A stretch of DNA of 13,288 nt from Candidatus Sigynarchaeota archaeon (lineage in GTDB: Archaea > Asgardarchaeota > Lokiarchaeia > Sigynarchaeales > Sigynarchaeaceae): contig JAUQYW010000586.1 of assembly GCA_030587525.1 (NCBI GenBank), positions 1 to 13,288 of the forward strand, in the 5' to 3' direction. Of this stretch, positions 5,836-12,828 are shown one piece after another. The notes under the pieces were generated by a model. That model made no database searches. It saw only the letters and a list, made by a program, of their open reading frames with translations, and was not told where the DNA came from. The translations under genes were made by a program, and so were the position numbers. Position 1 is the first letter of the stretch. Every line of letters starts with the position of its first letter.

Positions 5836-7266
5836 TCAGTCCACTTTCGGCGGGGTGTTGAGATCCTGGACGAGTTTAGCCATGGCAGGTATGTTCTTCA
5901 TGAACTCGGGCAACATCTTGAAGAACCACCAGTTTTTCTTGTTCCCGGCATACCGTGGCAGCTTGTTCCAGAAGTATTCCCCGAAACCGCCTTGAATATA
6001 AAAATCTTGGAAAGCTTTGTGAACGAGCTCGGCAATCTGCTTCCGCGTGAGGTCCGGCGTGCGCATCACGACCCGGGTGAAGTCATAATGTGTCCAATCC
6101 CGGTCTTCAATCCAGCCCTTCTGGTTGGCTTCTTCCCAGAGCTTAGTTTTTGGGAGGGGCGTGAGCGCGGTGAATTGTCCGATGTCGATATCAAGTTCCT
6201 TTGCATACTCGATGGTCTTGAGAACATCGTTGTAAGTTTCGCCGATGTTGCCGATGATGATTGCCCCGAGAACTGCAACTCCATTATCGTGGCACATCTT
6301 GATGGCTTTTCTGACCGTGTCGACGCTCATTTTTTTACCGATCCTGTCAAGCGTTGCCTGGTGAACGCTCTCGATGCCTATGAAGAGCATCCTGAACCCA
6401 CAATCGACCATCCGTTCAAAGGTTTTCGTGTCCCTGAGCAAATCATCAGCACGGACCTGGGCAGAATACCATTGCTTATCAAAACCATGTTCTATGATGA
6501 GGTCGCAAATTTCCCGCACGCGGTTCATGTTGATCGTGAATTCGGAATCTTGAAAACCAATCCAGCGCACCTTCCGAGGCAATTGCTCTATTTCCTTGAT
6601 GACACGCGCCGGTGTTTTTTTCCGCCATGTCGGCGTGTGCTCCTTCACGCAGCAGAAGTCGCATTGCCCAACGCAACCACGTGAGCTTTCAAGGGCATCC
6701 ATCGTGACGCCGAAATATTCGTATCTCGTGTCACCGATAAGCGTGCGGTCGGGCATCGGGAGCGTGTCGAGATCCTGGATGAGCGGGCGGGGCGTGTTGA
6801 CGACCAGCTTGCCATCGTTCTTGAAGGAGATACCCTTGACATCTTTCAAGTTCTGGGGCGTCCACTTGCCATCTCGTTCCAAAATGCCGACGAGCTCAGG
6901 ATATGTTATTTCACCTTCATTCTGCACGCCGATGTCGAACATCGGTTCCATGACAACCTCGGGAACGAGCGACGCGTGGTACCCGCCAATGACGACAGGC
7001 TTGTTGCATTCCTTGGCAATCTTGCCCACTTTCATAGCACTCTTGATGGAGGGCGTGTAGGAAGAAATCGCGACGAGATCTGCCTTTTGAATCAATCGAC
7101 GAATGTGATCTTCAGGCGTATCAGGGCGAGCTTTCAAGTCAATGAGAAATTTCTTGTGAGTCGGAACGGTTGGCGTGAGATACATCAACGCGAGCGGCGG
7201 GGCGCAGAGGAACGAATCAAATCCCAAGGAACCCGCGTTCCCGGCGTTTACATAAAGAATATTCAT
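5836..7266 (-). CDS. B12-binding-type radical SAM enzyme
   Basis: This 476-residue protein has a cobalamin-binding-like Rossmann domain at about 1-150 (ADLVAISSYTPSIKSAMKVG, then VVIGGYHASLVPE). The radical SAM barrel follows, with the cluster motif Cys198-x3-Cys202-x2-Cys205 in SSRGCVGQCDFCC. Later barrel strands include WIGFQDSEFTIN, MLFIGIES and GAIIIGNIGET. The classical DxHxxG cobalamin ligand is not visible, as in many BchE-like members. Such enzymes methylate, cyclise or couple unactivated carbons, often in lipids, cofactors or natural products. The ATG at 7266 opens directly on the first strand (MNILYVNAGN); an in-frame start 36 bases upstream adds nothing family-like. The gene stands alone downstream of a strong palindrome. 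Its substrate is unknown; nearby lipid genes make a membrane-lipid substrate an attractive guess only. Confidence 0.85.
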   Translation of the reverse strand: MNILYVNAGNAGSLGFDSFLCAPPLALMYLTPTVPTHKKFLIDLKARPDTPEDHIRRLIQKADLVAISSYTPSIKSAMKVGKIAKECNKPVVIGGYHASLVPEVVMEPMFDIGVQNEGEITYPELVGILERDGKWTPQNLKDVKGISFKNDGKLVVNTPRPLIQDLDTLPMPDRTLIGDTRYEYFGVTMDALESSRGCVGQCDFCCVKEHTPTWRKKTPARVIKEIEQLPRKVRWIGFQDSEFTINMNRVREICDLIIEHGFDKQWYSAQVRADDLLRDTKTFERMVDCGFRMLFIGIESVHQATLDRIGKKMSVDTVRKAIKMCHDNGVAVLGAIIIGNIGETYNDVLKTIEYAKELDIDIGQFTALTPLPKTKLWEEANQKGWIEDRDWTHYDFTRVVMRTPDLTRKQIAELVHKAFQDFYIQGGFGEYFWNKLPRYAGNKKNWWFFKMLPEFMKNIPAMAKLVQDLNTPPKVD

Positions 7267-7308
7267 GATTTCAGATCTCAGAGAGTAATTTGTGTGATAC
7301 AATCGATG

Positions 7309-7328
7309 CTATGTAGATATCTACATAG
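7309..7328. promoter_or_regulatory. Perfect 20-bp palindrome, probable operator
   Basis: CTATGTAGATATCTACATAG is a perfect inverted repeat with no spacer. It lies 43-62 bases ahead of the radical SAM ATG, where a TATA box would overlap it, and 210 bases ahead of the divergent ceramidase-like gene. Binding of a dimeric regulator here would block the minus-strand promoter. Confidence 0.6.
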
Positions 7329-7372
7329 TTTCAAGGGATCAAGAAACAAGGTCGGCGATGCTATTAAAACCT

Positions 7373-7394
7373 TCCCCGACTACTTCGCCGGGGA
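7373..7394. other. Hairpin in the divergent intergenic region
   Basis: TCCCCG (7373-7378) pairs perfectly with CGGGGA (7389-7394) around a 10-nt loop. No oligo-T follows on either strand, so it is not an obvious terminator. It could be a regulator site or a leader hairpin. Confidence 0.35.
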
Positions 7395-7446
7395 TTCATA
7401 TCATGACCGTTCCTTATTGCCACGGAATGATACGAGGCATCGTTCA

Positions 7447-7454
7447 TTATAAAA
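7447..7454 (+). promoter_or_regulatory. TATA box for the ceramidase-like gene
   Basis: TTATAAAA in an otherwise mixed sequence, 84 bases ahead of the ATG at 7538. Initiation near 7480 would leave a leader of about 60 bases. Confidence 0.5.
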
Positions 7455-7537
7455 GCGGCAACTCCAGTAACGTTCATAAACTCCTTATCGAAACTTATTA
7501 ATCATGTAGGAATAATCGAACGAATCACGGCGAGATC

Positions 7538-8719
7538 ATGACATTCAAGGCAGCAATCAAATCATGCGTCATCACGCCGCCCGTTGGCGTGTTCCAAGGC
7601 GGGTACGGGTTCCGAAAAAAGCATGCTATCGGCATTCACGATGACTTGCACGCCCGTTGCGTTGTCTTCTCTGATGGAACCACGCACGCGGCTTTGGTCA
7701 GCCTGGACACAGTTTCGGTAGATAAAACCATCGTTGCCAAGGTCAAGGAGCTCGCGAGCAACGTCGTGCCGATTCCCCCGGCTAACATCATCATCGCCGC
7801 GATCCACACGCACTCGGGACCAGGGCCAGGAAGGACATTGAAAGGCTTCCCAAAAGCATACAATCTCTACAACGAGCTGCTTCCCTTCAACATCGCCGGC
7901 TTGATTTACTGGACATTCAACGAGTTGCAAGACGCGTCGATCGCCATCGGCAAGGGCGAATCCTTCGTCGGGCACCACCGGCGCACGTGGGACCAAGCGA
8001 GCAATTATGTCGACCGTGAACTCGCCGTGGTGAAAGTGTGCTCCGGAGATGGCAAGGATCTCCGCGGCGTGCTCTTCAACATCGGGTGCCATGCGGTCAA
8101 GATGAACCCGGATAACATCTATTTCAGCGCGGATTGGCCGGGTTACACAATGCAAGCACTTGGTAAAGTCCTGGGAGAATCAGCGAACATGTTCATCCAA
8201 GCGCCGTGCGGAAACATCAACCCGTGGAACCAGCCATTCGACAACCCGCCGTCGACCTTCGACGACTGCCGCCAGCTCGGCGAGATGGTCGCGGGGGATG
8301 TCCTCTCCGCCCTGGGAAAGACCGGCACGCCAGTCATGGGCCTTGACGTGCGGGCGGGTGAGCTGGACGTCACGATTCCAATCGAAACGGAAAGTATCAA
8401 GACCAAGGTGCAAGTAATACTGCTCGGCGATTACCTGGCAATAGTCGGTATTCCCGGCGAGCCCTTTTCCAAGTTCGGCCGTATGATCAAGGACGCGGTG
8501 AAGACGAAGCATTGCATCGTGCAAGAGCTTGTCAACAATGAGCTCGAAGATCAGGACGAGGTCGCATATATCCCTACGAGGGAAGCATACGTAGCACGAG
8601 ATGCCGAGCACCCAACCGGTGGTTATGAGGTTGGCGTGTCGATCCCGAACGTGGAAACCGGATACATCATCACCGAGGCGGCGATCAAGCTTGCCAATGA
8701 ACTCTTGAACAAGCGTTAA
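7538..8719 (+). CDS. Neutral/alkaline ceramidase-like hydrolase
   Basis: This 393-residue protein is of the neutral ceramidase N-terminal domain family, Zn-dependent amidases that cleave N-acyl bonds of ceramide-like lipids. Expected ligands are present: His90 and His92 in AAIHTHSGPGPG, His185 in NIGCHAVKMN, Glu308 in GIPGEPFSKFG, and a tyrosine candidate at Tyr363 (GGYEV). QAPCGNINPW matches the family APCGDxxP loop. There is no signal peptide and no C-terminal Ig-like domain, so it is a short cytosolic member; bacterial and eukaryotic enzymes are longer and secreted or membrane-bound. ATG is used at 7538, with a TATA box upstream. It converges on a lipid kinase and a pseudo-GTPase protein. 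Archaea are not known for ceramides, so the true substrate may be another acylated amine or amide lipid. Confidence 0.85.
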   Translation: MTFKAAIKSCVITPPVGVFQGGYGFRKKHAIGIHDDLHARCVVFSDGTTHAALVSLDTVSVDKTIVAKVKELASNVVPIPPANIIIAAIHTHSGPGPGRTLKGFPKAYNLYNELLPFNIAGLIYWTFNELQDASIAIGKGESFVGHHRRTWDQASNYVDRELAVVKVCSGDGKDLRGVLFNIGCHAVKMNPDNIYFSADWPGYTMQALGKVLGESANMFIQAPCGNINPWNQPFDNPPSTFDDCRQLGEMVAGDVLSALGKTGTPVMGLDVRAGELDVTIPIETESIKTKVQVILLGDYLAIVGIPGEPFSKFGRMIKDAVKTKHCIVQELVNNELEDQDEVAYIPTREAYVARDAEHPTGGYEVGVSIPNVETGYIITEAAIKLANELLNKR

Positions 8720-8740
8720 ACTTGATCATCCTTTGTTCCC

Positions 8741-8803
8741 GTCCACAAGTAATCCTTCATTTTTCCTTCCTAGGTGAAGGGGGCATTCTTTTTGCTGAAT
8801 CCT
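8741..8803 (-). pseudogene. Decayed copy of the lipid-kinase 3' end (copy 3)
   Basis: It aligns without gaps to the live lipid-kinase gene from about 11573 to 11635, matching at about 45 of 63 bases. Read on the minus strand it gives FSKKNAPFT, a TAG stop, then EGKMKDYLWTGTKD, against FNKKYADFIQQGKTKDYIWMRTKD in the kinase. It begins one base from the end of the pseudo-GTPase gene and in a different frame, and its last codons run up to the ceramidase gene stop. It is a relic, or a former C-terminal tail of the neighbouring gene. Confidence 0.75.
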
Positions 8804-11311
8804 TCAAAAGGCGATGAGGTCCTCGGGATAGAGTACCACGGATCTCCAGGTAATCATGGCGGGCAATTCGCCGAATTGTATTTCCCTAGCATTGGCCCTG
8901 TCGGTATGCCATTCCATGTAAATATCGAGTGGGCCCATTACCCCGTTCTTGAATTGCGCTTGATAATTTTGCAAGAAATTGAACATTCCCTTAACCTTCA
9001 CCGTGAGGTTCACCGGAAGGCCGTTGTACGTGGCGCCTATTTGGTTGTTGGATCCGAGGATCGAGCAACCGGTGGCCTTGAAGTCCAGCAGCACGGGAAC
9101 GACGCGTGGTTCCCGTCCGATGACCTCCAGTGGTTTTCCGCAATACGGGCACATTTTGGATGATACTGGGCCAGCTTTGAATGTTCCGTCGCTCTCGTAT
9201 GTCGGGATATCATCCCGTTGCACCTTCCACTCGAAACTATAGTGGAGAAGCATCGCATCGCAAGATTTACACGCGGGAACATCCCGGGATTCCTTTCCCA
9301 CGCGAGTTTTCTTTCCCGGCTCGTTCAAGATGGGTTTAAGGTAGTAATGGATCGGCTCGTTGGCCTTGTATTGCACGCTCGATTCCAAGACGAAAAACTT
9401 GACATCTAGGAACTGGTTCTCCTTATGCCCTTGAATCTCGCCCATTAGCATCCCGAGCGCCTTGCTATTGAAATATATGCGACTCACTTGCTTGACATCT
9501 TCAAGATGCCCTGGAAGCGTTGCTGCCAGCGAAATCTCCTTTCCTCCAGCATCAGCCAAGGATACAATGAAATACGCCGTGCTCCCGCTGCTTTGATCGA
9601 ACCTTGTCTTCGTGTCGCAAAACTTGATAAATGCATTGGTGAGCCGCTTCCGCGTGTCAAAGGAGCTCGAGTTCCGGAGAACTGTGGCCATGTCCACCAT
9701 CTCTTCCTTCAAGGCTTTCTTCTCCTTTTCCTTCCGTTCCTTTGCCTCGACTGCTTTCGCCTTCAATGCTAGTTGTTTGGCCTTCTCTTTCTCTACTTTC
9801 TCCTTCATGCGTGCTTTCTCATCTTCCAGGACCTTGACGCGTACATCGATGGCAGAAGCAGCCGCCGTATCGTTCAGTTTCTCGTGAAATGATTTCTTTG
9901 GCGAAATCGAGTCCCGAGGGAAGATCTCGATGGCTGGCAGCATTTGTCCCTTCTCGTCCATCAATTCGCGCTTTGCATAGATGGAAATGGCCCCCTTCCA
10001 CCGCAGATCCGTGATATCCTGGGTACTGGATGCTGGAATCCAAATCTTCAGCTTGTAGGGGCCAAGACCTTTCGATAGCTTCGACGAGTAATGTACAAGG
10101 AACCAGTAGATGTCGTTGCCCGTGGCCGTTACAGCCCGCATCTTCCCATTGTAAGAAACGGGGAACGTGCCTTGCCATTTTCCCTCCTCCATGGCACGCA
10201 ATGAGGCGGGGTCGAGCATAGCTTCGAGCTCCCAAATCGACGCGACGCGCCACACCACCTCGAGGGGATGGGAACAATACGGGCAATTTTTTTCTCCCGT
10301 CTCGTTGTGAGAATATAACACGTGAAGCATCACATCGCAAACCTTGCATGCTGGCACGATGCGCCCCTTGGGTCCCATGGTTTTCTTGCTTCCAGGGGCA
10401 GCAATCACCAGCTCAAGAAAGATGCTTGGCGATGCATCTTCCGTTTCGTGCCCCATTTCCCTAGCGAACACCGTTAGATGATCGAATCGAGGGAGCTGTC
10501 CCGAGCACAAGTCATTCACGATCTCCGCTGCATCCCCAGGAATGAGGGAAAACGGTAAGGGAGGAGCCTTGCCATTGATGGTGAAGCTCAAAGGAACACC
10601 ATCACCGTCAAAATAGGCCACGTTCATTTGATCCTTCCCGTTGTATTGGAATTGCATGAAGACGTCGGTTACCGTGATGCATTCTAGACTATACAGGTCC
10701 ATTTTAAGAGCCATGGAATGGACATCCTTAGCGCTGATGACCACTGGTTCCGGCAACTTGTCCGGCTTTGGTACCGCGGGATGGAGCTCTTGCTCTAGCG
10801 CCAGCTTCGCGACAGTCTCGAGCACCGGGGTCATGGTGGCTTTCGTCATTTGCGTACAATACGAGTAACCCGCCAGTTGTTCTTCCCTCACGAGTGATTC
10901 TAATGCATCACGCGGTATCACGACCGGTTTCCCTTCCATGGCCACTCCAAGGAGGTAGATGGGATTTGCATAGCCAGCCCTCGCGGCTAATTTCATCGCG
11001 CGTGGCAGGTGCCGCCTGGCGTGTTCAAGCGAGTCAGTCGACGCGAGATCGATGATGAAGATTGCACAGCGGATCCACGAGAAAATGAGAAACCAACTAT
11101 ATCGAATCCAGTCTGCCATGACAGGCCCGATCAGCCTAAGCCATGTTGGTACGCCATCCCGTATAACCTTGAGATCGCGCGATTGGGCGCCGGGAACAGC
11201 CTGAAAGTCGATCTCCTTATGTTCTCCCGTTTCCAGAATGATTTTCATCATTTCTCTGCAGTCAGCGAGGTATCCAAGAAGGACAATTCCTGGTGTGGAA
11301 CCAGCGACCAT
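8804..11311 (-). CDS. Arf-like pseudo-GTPase fused to paired zinc-ribbon modules and a coiled coil
   Basis: This protein has 835 residues. Residues 8-173 follow an Arf-type small GTPase: the first strand and P-loop position IVLLGYLADCREMM align in register with the Arf pattern ILLLGLDGAGKTTL, and TGE follows at the same distance. IFIIDLASTDSLEHARRHL matches the Arf strand and helix after G3. All nucleotide motifs are lost: no GxxxxGKT, no DxGGQ (here RLIGPVMADW), and no NKxD (here GVAMEG). Two zinc ribbons follow, Cys322/325-Cys343/346 and Cys681/684-Cys721/724, both of the form CKxCDxML...CPYCxxPLEV. A lysine/glutamate-rich coiled coil spans about 485-540. Domains around each ribbon look duplicated. 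No membrane helix is evident, apart from a hydrophobic strand near 70-88 inside the GTPase fold. The function is unknown; a scaffold or adaptor is inferred. Confidence 0.8.
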   Translation of the reverse strand: MVAGSTPGIVLLGYLADCREMMKIILETGEHKEIDFQAVPGAQSRDLKVIRDGVPTWLRLIGPVMADWIRYSWFLIFSWIRCAIFIIDLASTDSLEHARRHLPRAMKLAARAGYANPIYLLGVAMEGKPVVIPRDALESLVREEQLAGYSYCTQMTKATMTPVLETVAKLALEQELHPAVPKPDKLPEPVVISAKDVHSMALKMDLYSLECITVTDVFMQFQYNGKDQMNVAYFDGDGVPLSFTINGKAPPLPFSLIPGDAAEIVNDLCSGQLPRFDHLTVFAREMGHETEDASPSIFLELVIAAPGSKKTMGPKGRIVPACKVCDVMLHVLYSHNETGEKNCPYCSHPLEVVWRVASIWELEAMLDPASLRAMEEGKWQGTFPVSYNGKMRAVTATGNDIYWFLVHYSSKLSKGLGPYKLKIWIPASSTQDITDLRWKGAISIYAKRELMDEKGQMLPAIEIFPRDSISPKKSFHEKLNDTAAASAIDVRVKVLEDEKARMKEKVEKEKAKQLALKAKAVEAKERKEKEKKALKEEMVDMATVLRNSSSFDTRKRLTNAFIKFCDTKTRFDQSSGSTAYFIVSLADAGGKEISLAATLPGHLEDVKQVSRIYFNSKALGMLMGEIQGHKENQFLDVKFFVLESSVQYKANEPIHYYLKPILNEPGKKTRVGKESRDVPACKSCDAMLLHYSFEWKVQRDDIPTYESDGTFKAGPVSSKMCPYCGKPLEVIGREPRVVPVLLDFKATGCSILGSNNQIGATYNGLPVNLTVKVKGMFNFLQNYQAQFKNGVMGPLDIYMEWHTDRANAREIQFGELPAMITWRSVVLYPEDLIAF

Positions 11312-11378
11312 GGATGAATGATAACAGCATTCATTAAAAAAACTTTTGCCGACCGCAGCCCAGCTCGATGCTTTGGTG

Positions 11379-11480
11379 TCCAGAGATATTCCTTCGTCTT
11401 TCTGACGTTGATGAAATCCAATTATCGATCGTTGAAGGCCAGGAGCACCTCGTTCTCACGAGGCTTGATGAACCCGTGCT
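11379..11480 (-). pseudogene. Decayed copy of the lipid-kinase 3' end (copy 2)
   Basis: About 74 of 100 bases match the live lipid-kinase end (11575-11674), with no gaps. On the minus strand it reads GFIKPRENEVLLAFNDR, a TAA stop, then LDFINVRKTKEYLW, against EFIKPRENEVLLEFNKKYADFIQQGKTKDYIW in the kinase. The match stops at about 11480, where a ceramidase-like fragment begins. With no start and an internal stop, it is not expressed as a kinase. Confidence 0.85.
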
Positions 11481-11520
11481 GCAGGACACGTCGATCGCCA
11501 TTGGAAAGGGCGGATCATTC
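11479..11520 (+). pseudogene. 42-bp fragment of a ceramidase-like gene
   Basis: Plus-strand codons read LQDTSIAIGKGGSF, against LQDASIAIGKGESF at residues 130-143 of the ceramidase-like protein (7925-7966). Matches are 35 of 42 bases, with most differences at third positions. It is an internal piece of the gene, joined on the left to the decayed kinase end and on the right (5 bases) to the live kinase stop. Confidence 0.8.
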
Positions 11521-11524
11521 CCTT

Positions 11525-12556
11525 TTATCCTTGGCTTTGTTTTTTCGTGGCGCGGCACGAGTCTTTCGTCCGCATCCAGATGTAATCCTTCGTCTTTCCC
11601 TGCTGGATGAAGTCCGCGTATTTCTTGTTGAATTCTAGCAGGACCTCGTTCTCCCGCGGCTTGATGAACTCGTAGCCGTCGGGGATCGCCTCGTACGAGA
11701 CCGGTATCGGCCCGAGCACCTCGCCATCGACCTGATACTGGAAGGGCTTGTCCTTCGCGTGCACCATTTCTATCTTGACACGCTTGCTATTGTAAGAATG
11801 AATCTTTTGCAAAGACAAGTGCTGTTTATAATACATCTTCGTGAAATTCATCATGACCCGGAACTTGCTCAAATCACCGAGCACGACGACGTGGAATGAC
11901 CCGTCATGGATGCAAGCCTCGCAGCACATGTACATCCAGCCACCATAACTCGGCCCGTTGCCCACAGCAGCGAGGGTGGCCTCGCCCTCGAACGTGTCGT
12001 TGTCCATAGTCACCCGTATGTTCTTATTCTTATAGTATAATGATGCTGCGATCGTTGCGATGACGTAATTCCACGTACCGCTGAACCGCTTTTTCCCCTT
12101 GTTTGCCCTGCGGGTGACCTCGGCATCGAACCCCTGCGACCCAATACCTATGAAATACCGTTTTTCATCGTTTTTTACTGCGACCCCAATGTCGCAACTT
12201 TCGCTAAATCCTTCCGCGATGACCTCGCACGCTCGCTTGATATCGGGTAAAATCCCGATCGCGCCGGGAATATCGTTGCCACTCCCCATCGGGATGAATC
12301 CGACCAGGGGCCGTTTACCTGATGTCATAACGCCGTTGAAGACCTCGTTGCACGTTCCGTCTCCGCCGCACCCGATAACACGGTAACCATCCTTGGCCAA
12401 GTCTCTTGCAAGCGAAATACCGTGCCCGGGATATTCGGTCTTGAAGGAATCGAATGACACGTTCAAATCTTGAAGCGTCTTGAGGGCGAGGTCGAAGACC
12501 GGGCGAGACTTGCCCGCAGCGCTCGACGGGTTATAGATCAAGGCGTAATCTTTCAT
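11525..12556 (-). CDS. Diacylglycerol/sphingosine-type lipid kinase
   Basis: This 343-residue protein is of the DagK/YegS/LCB5 family, which phosphorylates lipid alcohols with ATP. Visible motifs are NPSSAAGKS (9-17), the nucleotide-binding GGDGTCNEVFNGV (64-76), GSGND (91-95), the central strand FIGIGSQGFDAEV (135-147), and QVDGEVLGPIPVSYEAIP (275-292) near the usual family end. The last 50 residues (about 294-343) are an extra basic tail, KPRENEVLL followed by KTKDYIWMRTKD, beyond the normal domain. The gene sequence encoding this tail is what recurs as two decayed copies downstream. Archaea use such kinases on diacylglycerol- or archaeol-type alcohols; the substrate is not determined. A TATA-like stretch 28-37 bases before the ATG suggests a very short leader. 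It stands alone on its strand, next to the pseudo-GTPase gene. Confidence 0.9.
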   Translation of the reverse strand: MKDYALIYNPSSAAGKSRPVFDLALKTLQDLNVSFDSFKTEYPGHGISLARDLAKDGYRVIGCGGDGTCNEVFNGVMTSGKRPLVGFIPMGSGNDIPGAIGILPDIKRACEVIAEGFSESCDIGVAVKNDEKRYFIGIGSQGFDAEVTRRANKGKKRFSGTWNYVIATIAASLYYKNKNIRVTMDNDTFEGEATLAAVGNGPSYGGWMYMCCEACIHDGSFHVVVLGDLSKFRVMMNFTKMYYKQHLSLQKIHSYNSKRVKIEMVHAKDKPFQYQVDGEVLGPIPVSYEAIPDGYEFIKPRENEVLLEFNKKYADFIQQGKTKDYIWMRTKDSCRATKKQSQG

Positions 12557-12583
12557 GGTGCAGTATTTCTAAGTGCGTTTTTT

Positions 12584-12593
12584 CTTAAAAAAG
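12584..12593 (-). promoter_or_regulatory. Possible TATA box for the lipid kinase
   Basis: Minus-strand CTTTTTTAAG lies 28-37 bases ahead of the ATG at 12556. This spacing would give a nearly leaderless mRNA, common in archaea. Confidence 0.35.
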
Positions 12594-12678
12594 TGACTAA
12601 AGCGACCCGATATTATGAGAAGCTCCGCTTATGCTTGATAACATCGAAAAACGCTCGCGCAAGCATTCAAGATTCAAA

Positions 12679-12690
12679 CCAAAAAAAGAA
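12679..12690 (-). terminator. Oligo-T tract, possible terminator of the surface protein gene
   Basis: On the minus strand this reads TTCTTTTTTTGG, about 140 bases after the surface protein stop at 12829. Archaeal termination can rely on T tracts without a hairpin. Weak evidence, from position and composition only. Confidence 0.3.
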
Positions 12691-12828
12691 ACGAAATGAC
12701 GAGGCTCGTTGTTGAGGGTTCAAAAACCTGTCCCGGTTGCTCTTATGCCATGCCACTCGTGCCAAGATCCCTCGGGGGGCATGAAGTTCCTGCCGGGAAC
12801 AGATCACCGCTTCCTACGCTTGAACAGC

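Noticed and set aside
8741..8803. Copy 3 as a live C-terminal tail of the pseudo-GTPase protein by readthrough
   Set aside because: It needs both a frameshift past TGA and readthrough of a TAG, so decay is simpler.
12711..12760. tRNA-like T-arm (GGGTTCAAAAACC) near the surface gene end
   Set aside because: The bases around the loop do not pair as a T stem and no acceptor or anticodon stem is found.
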